From positions 1-64,000 of the forward strand of contig PAVO01000007.1 of assembly GCA_002713215.1 (NCBI GenBank): a stretch of DNA of 64,000 bases, in the 5' to 3' direction. Origin of the DNA: Crocinitomicaceae bacterium (lineage in GTDB: Bacteria > Bacteroidota > Bacteroidia > Flavobacteriales_G > Salibacteraceae). Positions 1 through 7,846 of the stretch are shown here, in pieces. A model generated the notes under the pieces. That model did no database searches, was not told where the DNA came from, and saw only the letters and a program-made list of their open reading frames with translations. The position numbers were made by a program, and so were the translations under genes. The stretch's first letter is position 1. Every line of letters begins with the position of its first letter.

Positions 1-149
1 CAGGGCTGTTCCGTATTAAATGTACGATATTTACCTAATTTGCCACACTTATAAGTAGTAACCCACCTCCGCAGCCATTTATTGGTGTGGTCTACAGAGA
101 ATTATGTCTTTTTAGAGGGGAAAATCCCTAGAACCCCAGAAAGGAAATT

Positions 150-171
150 AAGGGAGCATACCTCCCTTTTC
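150..171 (+). terminator. Intrinsic terminator
   Basis: AAGGGAG (150-156), loop catac, CTCCCTT (162-168), then a short T/A-rich tail. It closes a unit lying upstream of the window; positions 1-149 show no gene. Confidence 0.6.
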
Positions 172-203
172 TAATTACCCGAATAACTACCGGAGTCATT
201 TAT

Positions 204-887
204 ATGAGCAATGACCGCAACGCACTGCTAATTCAACTAACCGCGCTATTAGGTCAAGCGTTTGAGAAAAGCGCACTACCACTAATAAATGAAGCGTGCC
301 GAGCTATCAGTTTGGAGATCTCCGATGATTTTACAGAACTGTTTGCTGGCAACGATATCGAAATCTGCGGACGCATCAAAGACGAACACTGGTTCGATGT
401 TACTTTACACGTAGGTCGTGGCTGGCACGCCAGCACACAATCGAAAGGCGAGTTGAAGAATCTCACCGAATATTACGACTCGAAGTACACTGCGTTCCTG
501 CAAGGCATCATTTCTCTTATCACGGCAAAATCTATCGCTGTTGAAAATTTGATCACTGAATTAGAGCGTAGAGCCACCGTAGACGGCGATTTGCCCGATG
601 TAATGAGTGTTGACTACCAGGCGGCGCAAAAGTTACGTCAGCTGCTTGCTGGCTTCGCTGACGGCTATGAACTGGCCCAATTTACTTCGTACTCTGAAAT
701 CGTTGGCCATGTTACCGGACGCAACCAACCTACGATCCGCGAACATTGCGACAAAGTTTATGCCCATGCAGCCACATTGGACACTGACAGGCTTGTATTT
801 GACGAGCCTATCCTCACCAAAGAACAAGGCGAACGATGGGTTCACGCTGCCGAGAACGCGCGTTCAAAACTAAATACCGAACAATAA
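204..887 (+). CDS. Hypothetical soluble protein, 227 aa
   Basis: I do not recognise this protein. It has no signal peptide or membrane-length hydrophobic run; the first half is mixed and acidic, the second half Ala/Glu/Leu-rich and probably helical. ATG 204 is chosen because GGAG (192-195) lies 8 bases upstream. Only 8 bases separate its stop from the next gene, so the two form a small operon. No AAC box precedes it, so it must be read from a promoter upstream of, or at, the preceding hairpin. Confidence 0.8.
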   Translation: MSNDRNALLIQLTALLGQAFEKSALPLINEACRAISLEISDDFTELFAGNDIEICGRIKDEHWFDVTLHVGRGWHASTQSKGELKNLTEYYDSKYTAFLQGIISLITAKSIAVENLITELERRATVDGDLPDVMSVDYQAAQKLRQLLAGFADGYELAQFTSYSEIVGHVTGRNQPTIREHCDKVYAHAATLDTDRLVFDEPILTKEQGERWVHAAENARSKLNTEQ

Positions 888-895
888 GGAAGGTT

Positions 896-1246
896 ATGAA
901 ACAAACTCAAGGGAACATTTATTTGGCGACGATCGTTGAACATTTCATTGCAAACGTACTCGCTCCGATGATGGATAATCCGATCGCACTGGTAGATGAA
1001 ATCGACGAGGAACGCTACCTTGAAATGCGGACGATGGTCAATGATGCCTTTCAGGTCGGCCCTGCGCCCGAATTCACTGGTTTTGTTGCGGAAGATACCG
1101 AGGCCGGTGATGTTAGCACTGTTCTTCAAGAGATGCTCTTTAAAAAGTATCCGCCGGAGAAAAACGAGATCATGCTCAGCTATGATGAACGCTTAGCGTT
1201 TCGTGATGAACTGATCGCCAGACTCGATGAAATGGTTGAGCGATAA
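896..1246 (+). CDS. Hypothetical acidic protein, 116 aa
   Basis: Unrecognised, soluble, acidic (many Asp/Glu, ending Asp-Glu-Met-Val-Glu-Arg). The reading frame is open from 836, inside the previous gene, but ATG 896 has AAGGAAGG directly upstream and is the sensible start. It is the second gene of the 204-1246 operon. The 220 bases after it contain only a possible hairpin (TGCTGGC...GCCAGCA, about 1426-1454). Confidence 0.8.
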   Translation: MKQTQGNIYLATIVEHFIANVLAPMMDNPIALVDEIDEERYLEMRTMVNDAFQVGPAPEFTGFVAEDTEAGDVSTVLQEMLFKKYPPEKNEIMLSYDERLAFRDELIARLDEMVER

Positions 1247-1467
1247 CGCGATTGATGCCGAGAAGGCCCCAATTGTGTTATTATGACCCTATACGGCGCA
1301 AGCCATGTTGAACACTGTAAGTTTTAAGCTGGTTTTGGACAGTGCAAAAATACTCAAAACCGCAACCTTGTTGGTCGTATTCTGAGGTCTCAGAAATCGG
1401 ACGGAGACAACTGTAAACCGTGGCTGCTGGCGTCATGTAAAACAATGCCAGCAAAATCACATTAAAT

Positions 1468-1508
1468 AACAACAAAAGTGTTGTTTTATTATGCCGTTCT
1501 GGTAATAT
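1468..1508 (+). promoter_or_regulatory. AAC-box promoter for 1546 gene
   Basis: Perfect inverted repeat AACAACAAAAGTGTTGTT at 1468-1485. Its right arm supplies the -35 TTGTTT (1481-1486); 16 bases later comes an extended -10, TGG-TAATAT (hexamer 1503-1508). The leader carries CACAGGGGAAAC before ATG 1546. The same geometry recurs through the window. A repressor bound to the palindrome would cover the -35; that role is inferred. Confidence 0.85.
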
Positions 1509-1545
1509 ACCCCTATAGCAAACATCATGTTCACAGGGGAAACAC

Positions 1546-1857
1546 ATGGCCAAATATATCGTAACCGTAAAACTTCGCGCACTTGATGCTGATGGCATCG
1601 AAGCTGGCGACATCAATACCGTTCACATACCAACCATCGCAAAAGATGAAGCCACTGCCATTAAGGGCGCTGTTGTCTACCATTCTGACGGTGGTCAGGC
1701 GCAAGAAAACGAACGCCTTGAAATGGAATGTAAAGAACCTGAACGCGGCTTAGTTTGGATTGCCACGCGCGCATTGCGTGTCACTGACGATGAGTGGGAT
1801 ATATTCCTCTGCGTCACCGATGGATTAACTGATGCGAAGGTGTGCAAAACAATCTAA
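1546..1857 (+). CDS. Hypothetical protein, 103 aa
   Basis: Unrecognised small soluble protein with alternating beta-like segments (it begins Met-Ala-Lys-Tyr-Ile-Val-Thr-Val-Lys). ATG 1546 sits 6 bases after the conserved CACAGGGGAAAC ribosome-binding leader. It is monocistronic: the next AAC-box promoter starts 3 bases after its stop codon, so adjacent regulated units are packed end to end. Confidence 0.85.
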   Translation: MAKYIVTVKLRALDADGIEAGDINTVHIPTIAKDEATAIKGAVVYHSDGGQAQENERLEMECKEPERGLVWIATRALRVTDDEWDIFLCVTDGLTDAKVCKTI

Positions 1858-1860
1858 TAA

Positions 1861-1901
1861 AACAACAAAAGTGTTGTTATTTTATTTCCCTGTGGTAATA
1901 T
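1861..1901 (+). promoter_or_regulatory. AAC-box promoter for 1944 operon
   Basis: AAC box 1861-1878 (perfect arms), -35 TTGTTA at 1874-1879, 16 bp, extended -10 TGG-TAATAT with hexamer 1896-1901. The leader ends CACAGGGGAAACTAGT before ATG 1944. Confidence 0.85.
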
Positions 1902-1943
1902 GAACTTATTGAGTTAACGACATATTTCACAGGGGAAACTAGT

Positions 1944-2192
1944 ATGTCACTTGCATTTGAAATCACACCTGAAGACGTCCAATCAGTATTTGCACAACAC
2001 TTTGGCGAGCACATCTCTGATGATAACGCCGAAGAGATCCTTGATAACTACATTCATGTTGATGACGTTGAGCGAGCAGCTCTATGCGCCAATGATATGG
2101 ACGAACAAACCAATTGCGCTCACGACGAAATCAAGAATCAGATCCAGGTTAACCTGGCTGATATTAATCTTCTACTCAATGAAGCGGCATAA
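1944..2192 (+). CDS. Hypothetical acidic protein, 82 aa
   Basis: Unrecognised, strongly acidic (Glu/Asp/Asn-rich, few basic residues) and predicted helical. First gene of an AAC-box operon, with ATG 1944 fixed by the module leader. An overlapping frame (1951-2220) is a shadow. The next gene starts 5 bases after the stop, suggesting translational coupling. Confidence 0.85.
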   Translation: MSLAFEITPEDVQSVFAQHFGEHISDDNAEEILDNYIHVDDVERAALCANDMDEQTNCAHDEIKNQIQVNLADINLLLNEAA

Positions 2193-2197
2193 TAACT

Positions 2198-2767
2198 ATG
2201 TCGCTCGGTCTACTTATTGAAAGCGCAGTCGCCCAGCACACTCGTGACGAAGTTGTCGACGTACTCGCCCTTGCAGCAGATTTCGGTTGCAAAGTGGTCA
2301 CGACATTTGAGCACTCTACCCTTAAAGGGGTGATGCGCCCGTGCAACGCCGATGATCAACTTGCTGAAATTGCACTTAATGAAAAAAACGATAATGCGAT
2401 GAACCGAACGGTCGTAGCGCTTATGCTGGCAGAGTACCTGACAAACCTTGTCCACGGTCGCAGTAAAAAAGTCACGATTGACACATTCTTCCTGTCGGAG
2501 CTTCGCAACTATAAGATGTCACCGTCTGTCATGGTTGGTACGCGTATCGCCATTCCCAGAGAAGTCATCAAAATGGTCGATTATCCAATGTTCAACACGC
2601 TGGATTACGCCAACGAAGCCGAGCTGCTTCCAAGCTTTGTCTCCAGTACGTTTGAAATGTCAAACTCATGGCTTATAAAGACCATGCATAGCATGGCGAC
2701 AAGCCAGCTGTTGAAGGTGATAAACATACGTAAAAAGTCTGACTTAAAACTGGCATCGATTCTATAA
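2198..2767 (+). CDS. Hypothetical protein, 189 aa
   Basis: No family firmly recognised. Residues about 75-130 (an Ala-Glu-Tyr-Leu-Thr helix, then a segment with Ile-Pro-Arg-Glu-Val) faintly recall the layout of ImmA/IrrE peptidases, but the HExxH zinc motif is absent, so I do not assign it. ATG 2198 has no clear Shine-Dalgarno and lies 5 bases after the upstream stop; it is probably translated by coupling. The next AAC box begins 6 bases after its end. Confidence 0.8.
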   Translation: MSLGLLIESAVAQHTRDEVVDVLALAADFGCKVVTTFEHSTLKGVMRPCNADDQLAEIALNEKNDNAMNRTVVALMLAEYLTNLVHGRSKKVTIDTFFLSELRNYKMSPSVMVGTRIAIPREVIKMVDYPMFNTLDYANEAELLPSFVSSTFEMSNSWLIKTMHSMATSQLLKVINIRKKSDLKLASIL

Positions 2768-2772
2768 AATAA

Positions 2773-2813
2773 AACAACAAAAATGTTGTTTTTATTTCCC
2801 CCTGTGGTAATAT
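2773..2813 (+). promoter_or_regulatory. AAC-box promoter for 2851 operon
   Basis: AAC box variant AACAACAAAAATGTTGTT (2773-2790), -35 TTGTTT, 16 bp, TGG-TAATAT (2808-2813). The leader reads CACAGGGGAACATT before ATG 2851. Confidence 0.85.
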
Positions 2814-2850
2814 GGATACATCAAAAAATGACATAGCACAGGGGAACATT

Positions 2851-3666
2851 ATGTCTCAAAATTTACTTACTCTTGGCTCACAAACTAATTCTAATCACCA
2901 CGTACCAGTTGGTGGACAGGTAAACCCTACCGAACTAGATGCGCTTATTTCAACTGTATCATCAGCTATTAACTGGGACATGCTTCCTAATGCAGAATCG
3001 GTAAAGCTGACTGACAGCCCAGCTTGCTACTTTGTTGACGAAGAAGGTCAAGACTGGGAGTGGGACGAGCCGTGGGAACAAACTGCCGTAGCAGTAGGCC
3101 CAACTAGCGTCACAATCATCTTTGTCCACTCTCACTCGGGTCATGAGTTATTCTTTACCTACGAGCGAACGGAAGCTGCGCAAGCACCTGCTTTCACAAG
3201 TTACTTGGATGAAGAAAAAGAAAATGCCGCGCGTGATAGCGTTAAAACACTGGATGATCTCAAAGAGTTTGCTAAAGAATGGGGTTTAGGCGAACAGATC
3301 AACTGTGCGACAGACTTTGTCCATATTAGTGATTTTGCTTTCCAAACGGCAAGAACAGCCTATGTGATCACTAAACAAGCGTTGCGTGATTACATTAATG
3401 ATAAAAACAACCATGACACACCTATTAATGAAAAGCGTCAAGCGGAGCATGGTTGGGACAACATTGCCACAATTGAAGATGTCCAACTGGTTCTTGAAAA
3501 CGAAGGCTTTGAATATGGCATCTTGCACAAGTCTTCATTCCTTGGTGTAGATGACGCCAAGTTCCACGCACTTAAATCAGAGTTTGAAGATGCACACTAT
3601 GCGCTTAATGATGCCGTTGGTATCGAATATACGCGCACTGCAACGAAAGAATTTGTCCCGATGTAA
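2851..3666 (+). CDS. Hypothetical acidic protein, 271 aa
   Basis: Unrecognised soluble protein with a marked acidic and tryptophan-rich patch near residues 65-85 (Glu-Trp-Asp-Glu-Pro-Trp-Glu). The frame is open from 2812, but that ATG lies in the -10/leader region; ATG 2851 follows CACAGGGGAAC and is the real start. Cotranscribed with the next gene (28-base gap). Confidence 0.85.
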   Translation: MSQNLLTLGSQTNSNHHVPVGGQVNPTELDALISTVSSAINWDMLPNAESVKLTDSPACYFVDEEGQDWEWDEPWEQTAVAVGPTSVTIIFVHSHSGHELFFTYERTEAAQAPAFTSYLDEEKENAARDSVKTLDDLKEFAKEWGLGEQINCATDFVHISDFAFQTARTAYVITKQALRDYINDKNNHDTPINEKRQAEHGWDNIATIEDVQLVLENEGFEYGILHKSSFLGVDDAKFHALKSEFEDAHYALNDAVGIEYTRTATKEFVPM

Positions 3667-3694
3667 GTCGGGACTCTGAAAAGGATGGGATGCC

Positions 3695-3925
3695 ATGACG
3701 CAATACGAGTTTGACACCATGGGGCACAACGCAACGATGTGGGTAATGTACCAAGGCCAACGCAAATACGTCATTGCCCTCTCCTTTACCGAACGCTTGT
3801 TCGCGCTGGTGGACAGTAAAGACAGCTACCCTGCCGATGTGTGGCAGTGGGTTCGCTGTGAAAATGTCGAGCTTATCAAGTGTAAAACGCTGCAATTTCC
3901 AACGCAAAATAAACTCAATAAATAA
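3695..3925 (+). CDS. Hypothetical protein, 76 aa
   Basis: Unrecognised small protein rich in aromatic residues (Tyr, Trp, Phe) with a basic C-terminus. AAGGATGG lies upstream of ATG 3695. Its stop codon overlaps the next AAC box by two bases. Confidence 0.8.
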   Translation: MTQYEFDTMGHNATMWVMYQGQRKYVIALSFTERLFALVDSKDSYPADVWQWVRCENVELIKCKTLQFPTQNKLNK

Positions 3926-3964
3926 CAACAAAAGTGTTGTTTTATTCCTGTAGTTTGGTATTAT
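3924..3964 (+). promoter_or_regulatory. AAC-box promoter for 4005 operon
   Basis: AAC box 3924-3941 (perfect), -35 TTGTTT, 16 bp, TGG-TATTAT (3959-3964). The leader is one of the twelve copies identical over the 27 bases ending at the ATG. Confidence 0.87.
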
Positions 3965-4004
3965 GTCTATATCGAAATGACATGCCAATCACAGGGGAAA
4001 CAGC

Positions 4005-4532
4005 ATGACTATTACACTTCAAACTGACCGTAAAATGACGCAACTTGTACAGAACGCAGAAGACCTGTACGCATCTATCGGTAAATACTACAACATCCTT
4101 CATTCTGATCGCACTCAGGGCAGCGGATTGCTGATCCAATTCGGCCGTCACCCAATTAAAGAAAACCACATTGAGTTCTCTAGCTTCAATGGTGGAAGAG
4201 TAACGCTTTATGTCCGCGAAGTAGCGCCGGAACTGATTGAGCGTATTACAGGCTTACGCCCTGTTGAGTTAGGCAAAAACCAAGATGCTCTGCGCGAAGA
4301 AAAAGGCAATAGCATTGCCAATGCATATGCCAGCACGTTCCAAGACAAAATCAACGCCTTTTTCCGTACTGACACGGTCACCATGAACATTGATACCTAC
4401 ATGAGTGCGAAATGTGCGCTTAAAATCGACGTCAGTCATTTAACTCACGAAGTGCTGGACGCCGTGAGTGAGATCCTCAAGTACAGCGGTTTAACACCAA
4501 AAATACCTTCAACTCGCCAGTACGAACTGTAA
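4005..4532 (+). CDS. Hypothetical protein, 175 aa
   Basis: Unrecognised soluble protein of mixed composition. Start fixed by the canonical leader (CACAGGGGAAACAGC-ATG). First gene of a three-gene unit (4005, 4578, 5195); a perfect hairpin lies just after its stop. Confidence 0.85.
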   Translation: MTITLQTDRKMTQLVQNAEDLYASIGKYYNILHSDRTQGSGLLIQFGRHPIKENHIEFSSFNGGRVTLYVREVAPELIERITGLRPVELGKNQDALREEKGNSIANAYASTFQDKINAFFRTDTVTMNIDTYMSAKCALKIDVSHLTHEVLDAVSEILKYSGLTPKIPSTRQYEL

Positions 4533-4539
4533 TTTATCC

Positions 4540-4558
4540 GGCTGGCCCAGTGCCAGCC
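4540..4558 (+). other. Intercistronic hairpin
   Basis: GGCTGGC-ccagt-GCCAGCC, perfect 7-bp stem between the 4005 and 4578 genes, without a T-tract. It is more likely an RNA-stability or translation element than a terminator. Confidence 0.6.
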
Positions 4559-4577
4559 CAAATCTTGAGGATTTATC

Positions 4578-5135
4578 ATGAGCAAACAGATTATAAACAC
4601 GTTGCTGACACTGCTGAACGTCACAGGCGAAATGGCCCGTTACTGGAGTGGACACCACTATAAAAACAGAACCCTTGATGAAGTGCGTGATATTTATTTG
4701 GACTGGGAATACACCATTAACCCAGCCACTATGAATGGCATTTACTACGACATGAGCGCAGAAGCCCAGCGCGAAGACAGCTTCAATCGTCGCTGGACTG
4801 GAACAATGTCTGATTGGGGATATATTGCCCTACTCAAAGCGCCGCGCGATGAAGCCAATGGCTTAGTTGAAATTGGCCTGATTGATGAGAGTTCCAAAAA
4901 AGTCGACAAGTCTGAGTACCACTGGATGATTTGCTATCCGGTTAAGCGCAACGGCGATTTGGATGATACGCGAGAAGTCAAAATCTATCGTGAAGATGTT
5001 CACCCAGAGATTGATTTGCAAGCGCTTAGCACATTAACGTTCCTGCAACTATTTGTGCTGATCGGGACGGTTAAGCTAAACATCTTCCTGAACGACGACC
5101 GCTTAAAACTCGACATCGATGATATCGAAGAATAA
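4578..5135 (+). CDS. Hypothetical protein, 185 aa
   Basis: Unrecognised. Residues 40-90 are rich in Trp/Tyr and the C-terminus is a mildly hydrophobic helix (around residues 150-170) followed by an acidic tail; not a convincing membrane anchor. ATG 4578 has a TTGAGGATTT ribosome-binding site. Middle gene of the operon. Confidence 0.83.
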   Translation: MSKQIINTLLTLLNVTGEMARYWSGHHYKNRTLDEVRDIYLDWEYTINPATMNGIYYDMSAEAQREDSFNRRWTGTMSDWGYIALLKAPRDEANGLVEIGLIDESSKKVDKSEYHWMICYPVKRNGDLDDTREVKIYREDVHPEIDLQALSTLTFLQLFVLIGTVKLNIFLNDDRLKLDIDDIEE

Positions 5136-5147
5136 CCACCTCGTTTA

Positions 5148-5163
5148 AGGGGCGAAAGCCCCT
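5148..5163 (+). other. Intercistronic hairpin with GAAA tetraloop
   Basis: AGGGGC-gaaa-GCCCCT, a 6-bp stem capped by a GNRA tetraloop, between 4578 and 5195. A near copy occurs at 10232-10249 in the same operon position. Confidence 0.6.
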
Positions 5164-5194
5164 GCGTATACACCTATTGCAAGGAATAGATGCC

Positions 5195-5464
5195 ATGAAT
5201 CAAACTACAGCAAAGAAGAAGGCGTATGAGGGTAATATTCGCGTTGGCTACCTGCGTGAATTGCTGAACAAAGCAAATAACACGGGTGTGTGCAAAATCA
5301 ACCCTAGTTTACCACGAGCAAAGGCCATTGAAATGTTTCTCGCTGGACTTGAAGGGCGGGACGATAACGACACTCCAAATACCACCATGATTGGTCGTCG
5401 TGACCGTATTACGCTAAACGTGTTCGGGATGACTGTTAAAAATATCCTAGCGGAATTCGGCTAA
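5195..5464 (+). CDS. Hypothetical basic protein, 89 aa
   Basis: Unrecognised; Lys/Arg-rich, unlike its acidic neighbours, so possibly nucleic-acid binding (inference). A TTG at 5177 is in frame, but ATG 5195 is preceded by AAGGAA (5181-5186, 8-base spacing) and is preferred. Last gene of the 4005 operon. Confidence 0.8.
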   Translation: MNQTTAKKKAYEGNIRVGYLRELLNKANNTGVCKINPSLPRAKAIEMFLAGLEGRDDNDTPNTTMIGRRDRITLNVFGMTVKNILAEFG

Positions 5465-5479
5465 AAAACTTTAAATAAA

Positions 5480-5520
5480 AACAACAAAAGTGTTGTTTTT
5501 ATTATCCCCTGTGTTACTAT
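5480..5520 (+). promoter_or_regulatory. AAC-box promoter for 5563 operon
   Basis: AAC box 5480-5497 (perfect), -35 TTGTTT, 16 bp, -10 TACTAT (5515-5520). The spacer contains CCCCTGTG, and with the CACAGGGG of the leader it forms a spaced inverted repeat. Canonical 27-base leader. Confidence 0.85.
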
Positions 5521-5562
5521 GAACACATAGAGAAATGACATGCCAATCACAGGGGAAACAGC

Positions 5563-5943
5563 ATGACACTTAATCCAATTCAACAAGCACTTTTAGATTC
5601 TGCAACTGATAAAGCTGCAATGCAAAAAGCCATCGAAACTGGCGTATTTTACGCTGAGGTTATCGAGGATATCTCAGGCGGCATGAACCCATCTTCATTT
5701 GAGTTCAACGGCATTACAGGCCCTTGTCTAATGGCCACGTATGACGAAGCACTTGCTGAGTACGAAGAAAACGTTGAAGAAATCGATTTACAAATCGCTC
5801 AGGGCGATCGTGATGACGATGATGAGTGGGACGGGTTTGTCGTAAAAGTCCTTTGGGACGGTGGTGACGACATTACGTTTGCTTGCCCACATACAAGCGA
5901 AGTAATGAGAACGGCTAACTGGAAAGAATCGTGTGGGCTTTAA
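5563..5943 (+). CDS. Hypothetical very acidic protein, 126 aa
   Basis: Unrecognised; long acidic stretch around residues 60-95 (Glu-Glu-Asn-Val-Glu-Glu..., Asp-Asp-Asp-Asp-Glu). Such charge resembles small DNA-mimic proteins, but nothing else supports that. Start set by the canonical leader. Confidence 0.85.
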   Translation: MTLNPIQQALLDSATDKAAMQKAIETGVFYAEVIEDISGGMNPSSFEFNGITGPCLMATYDEALAEYEENVEEIDLQIAQGDRDDDDEWDGFVVKVLWDGGDDITFACPHTSEVMRTANWKESCGL

Positions 5944-5979
5944 GCTCACACCCAACATTCACTAACAGGGGAAACATGA

Positions 5980-6189
5980 ATGTCTAATCGAGCAAATTTA
6001 ATTCAACAACTTACTGACGGCATGAACAAGCGTTACAACTCAGAACTGACGACAGAACAGGTCGAGCACTGGGTTGGCAGTGATGCCAACAATGACACCA
6101 TCAACGAGTATGTCGAAGAAGTGGTGTCAGGCGATGACAGTGCAGTGACACCTGATGACGTCATCTCGCTGTGGAACGATTGCCAATAA
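5980..6189 (+). CDS. Hypothetical acidic protein, 69 aa
   Basis: Unrecognised, Asp/Glu/Asn-rich. ATG 5976 would run into a stop after three codons; ATG 5980 opens the 69-codon frame and follows AGGGGAAAC, a leader-like ribosome site without its own promoter. Second gene of the 5563 operon. Confidence 0.8.
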   Translation: MSNRANLIQQLTDGMNKRYNSELTTEQVEHWVGSDANNDTINEYVEEVVSGDDSAVTPDDVISLWNDCQ

Positions 6190-6256
6190 TTCATTAAACA
6201 CTCCACGGGCACTCGCCTGCCCTGTGGACACTTTTGACAACCGATAGGAGAATCAC

Positions 6257-6475
6257 ATGGCTAAAGGACGTAAGATCCGCCCATTTGGCACTTACGGTAT
6301 TAATGATCACGACTGGCCAAGAGACCTGTATGACGTGGCAGACTGTCAGAACTTTTTACCCAAAGGGGCGCGCATTCGCAATAAAAAGGCAAAACGCCGT
6401 TTACACAACAAGCGCACGCGACACGCATTAAAATCGCAGACCTACCAAGAAGTAGAACAAGCCCTCGCTGCGTAA
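6257..6475 (+). CDS. Hypothetical basic protein, 72 aa
   Basis: Unrecognised; highly basic (clusters of Lys/Arg at residues 39-60), probably binding nucleic acid or ribosomes. Good ribosome site AGGAGAA before ATG 6257. Last gene before a strong terminator. Confidence 0.82.
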   Translation: MAKGRKIRPFGTYGINDHDWPRDLYDVADCQNFLPKGARIRNKKAKRRLHNKRTRHALKSQTYQEVEQALAA

Positions 6476-6494
6476 ACCAACTTCCCAACCAAAG

Positions 6495-6522
6495 CCCGTA
6501 CAGCTCTCTGTATGGGTTTTTT
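6495..6522 (+). terminator. Intrinsic terminator
   Basis: CCCGTACAG-ctct-CTGTATGGG (one G.T pair) followed by TTTTTT; ends the 5563-6475 operon. Confidence 0.85.
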
Positions 6523-6591
6523 ATTGCCACCCAGGTTATCGAGCACTTAACAGAGTAAGCCCCTACAATGAAGCTTATGGCGTTCTATGGG

Positions 6592-6620
6592 CAAAGAAAA
6601 GGGCGTTTTTTACCGCCCTT
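6592..6620 (-). terminator. Intrinsic terminator for the minus-strand gene
   Basis: Read on the minus strand: AAGGGCG, A-rich loop, CGCCCTT, then TTCTTT. It lies 28 bases past the stop of the zinc-finger gene 6648-7178. Confidence 0.75.
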
Positions 6621-6647
6621 GCTTATCACTATTCACTAAAAGGTCAC

Positions 6648-7178
6648 TTATGCCAATCCCAGCTTTTGAAAAGCCTGCGCCATAATACCCTTCGGCTTTG
6701 ACTCTTCAACCTTGGGTCGCTTGCTCACTTCATTAGCGATCTGAATACACGCATCAGCGGCTTTGGCGCACATCTCCACGTCGAACCATGCGAAGTGGCA
6801 TTCAGACTTGGAGATCCCCAATTTTTTGGCCAGTCTCTCATAGGCTTCGTTTCTATCCATGTCACCAGACGCGTAAAGCGGCGTGAAGTAGAACTTTGAA
6901 TCTTTACGCGCTTTGCGCATTTCTTCATTGGCCAGTGTACCCAATGGAATATTGGTAAAGGGATGAAGACCAACGTATGCTCCGCAGTCACCACACAAAT
7001 AAATCCACGGGTACTTGCCATAAGAGCGCCCGTTGTACACTTTGCTGTTTTCTACGATTTCAATCGCTTCTGATGCACAGCAATTACATTTTGTTGGTGC
7101 TGGAAGTGGATTCTTTACCTTCGCTGTCGCGCGTCGGCTCACGTTCCACGGTGTTGCTATTTTCTTTTCTTTAGCCAT
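6648..7178 (-). CDS. Zinc-finger-containing protein (DUF3268-like)
   Basis: 176-residue protein with two CxxC pairs (Cys31/Cys34 and Cys62/Cys65), followed by Gly-Ala-Tyr-Val-Gly-Leu-His and Pro-Leu-Gly-Thr-Leu-Ala, then an Arg-Lys-Ala-Arg segment and a His-Phe-Ala-Trp-Phe motif. This order is typical of the DUF3268 zinc-ribbon family found in phages and plasmids; molecular role unknown. The minus-strand start carries CAGGGGAAGC, so it uses the module's ribosome site. Its promoter shares the AAC box at 7233-7250 with the divergent gene. Confidence 0.8.
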   Translation of the reverse strand: MAKEKKIATPWNVSRRATAKVKNPLPAPTKCNCCASEAIEIVENSKVYNGRSYGKYPWIYLCGDCGAYVGLHPFTNIPLGTLANEEMRKARKDSKFYFTPLYASGDMDRNEAYERLAKKLGISKSECHFAWFDVEMCAKAADACIQIANEVSKRPKVEESKPKGIMAQAFQKLGLA

Positions 7179-7232
7179 GATTGCTTCCCCTGTTTAATCA
7201 ATAAACCCAGTATATAAAAAACTTACCATAAA

Positions 7233-7273
7233 AACAACAAAAGTGTTGTTTTATTTCTCCGGTTTGGTATGAT
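7233..7273. promoter_or_regulatory. Bidirectional AAC-box promoter
   Basis: One perfect AAC box (7233-7250) between divergent genes. To the right: -35 TTGTTT, 16 bp, TGG-TATGAT (7268-7273) for gene 7312. To the left the other arm gives TTGTTT, with TATATA about 15 bp on, for the zinc-finger gene. One site could control both directions. Confidence 0.8.
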
Positions 7274-7311
7274 GTCTATATTGAAAAAACAGACTCATAC
7301 AGGGGAAACAT

Positions 7312-7833
7312 ATGTCTGATAAAAAAATCGTAATTAAGCTTGATGAAAACGCACAAATCGACTGGGCCGCATCGAATCTCGGTGAAGACGTTGAAGTGAT
7401 CATTGTAGAAGATGATATCTGCGGTGAGCCAAACTGCATGCTAGGCGAAACAGAAAGCGTCATGGTATCAAAGATGGCCCATCCGGACCTTGACCGTGTC
7501 AATTTACTGGTTGAAGGTCGCCCTGCTCCAAAGACTGAAAACACCATTCCTGAGCAGCAGCATACATTCACCGATCAACAAGTCAGCGACTTTCTAGCGC
7601 CTAAATGGTGCAACAAAGACGACGAATTTATCGCGATTAACCAGGATCTGCGCCTGATGCTTTTCAAGCGTCCTGATGGCTTCTATGACTCGGTTTCGTA
7701 TTCACATCACTTTGAGCATGAACTGGTTACGTACTACATTCGCGGCACAGCTTCAGACACCATGCGCAACATTCGTGAACAGTTCCCTAGTGTGACGTTC
7801 CCGAAAGGCGCTAAAACACCATGGGAACGATAA
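7312..7833 (+). CDS. Hypothetical protein, 173 aa
   Basis: Unrecognised, acidic N-terminal 60 residues, more neutral C-terminus with aromatic and His-rich segment (Ser-His-His-Phe-Glu-His). The start follows CAGGGGAAACAT. First gene of a two-gene unit. Confidence 0.85.
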   Translation: MSDKKIVIKLDENAQIDWAASNLGEDVEVIIVEDDICGEPNCMLGETESVMVSKMAHPDLDRVNLLVEGRPAPKTENTIPEQQHTFTDQQVSDFLAPKWCNKDDEFIAINQDLRLMLFKRPDGFYDSVSYSHHFEHELVTYYIRGTASDTMRNIREQFPSVTFPKGAKTPWER

Positions 7834-7846
7834 GGAGATCACCAAC

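Noticed and set aside
2198-2767. ImmA/IrrE-like peptidase
   Set aside because: Only the spacing of a few segments is similar; the HExxH motif is absent.
3980-4007. Upstream ORF Met-Pro-Ile-Thr-Gly-Glu-Thr-Ala-stop in the canonical leader, overlapping the gene start
   Set aside because: Present in many canonical leaders, but variant leaders (for example 8895, 18747 and 22378) change the frame, and its ATG has no ribosome site; it seems a by-product of the conserved leader.
2795-5550. CCCCTGTG in promoter spacers pairing with CACAGGGG of the leader as a conserved DNA inverted repeat
   Set aside because: Clear at 2773 and 5480, but other promoters have unrelated spacer sequence, and the spacer lies upstream of the transcription start, so it cannot pair in the mRNA.
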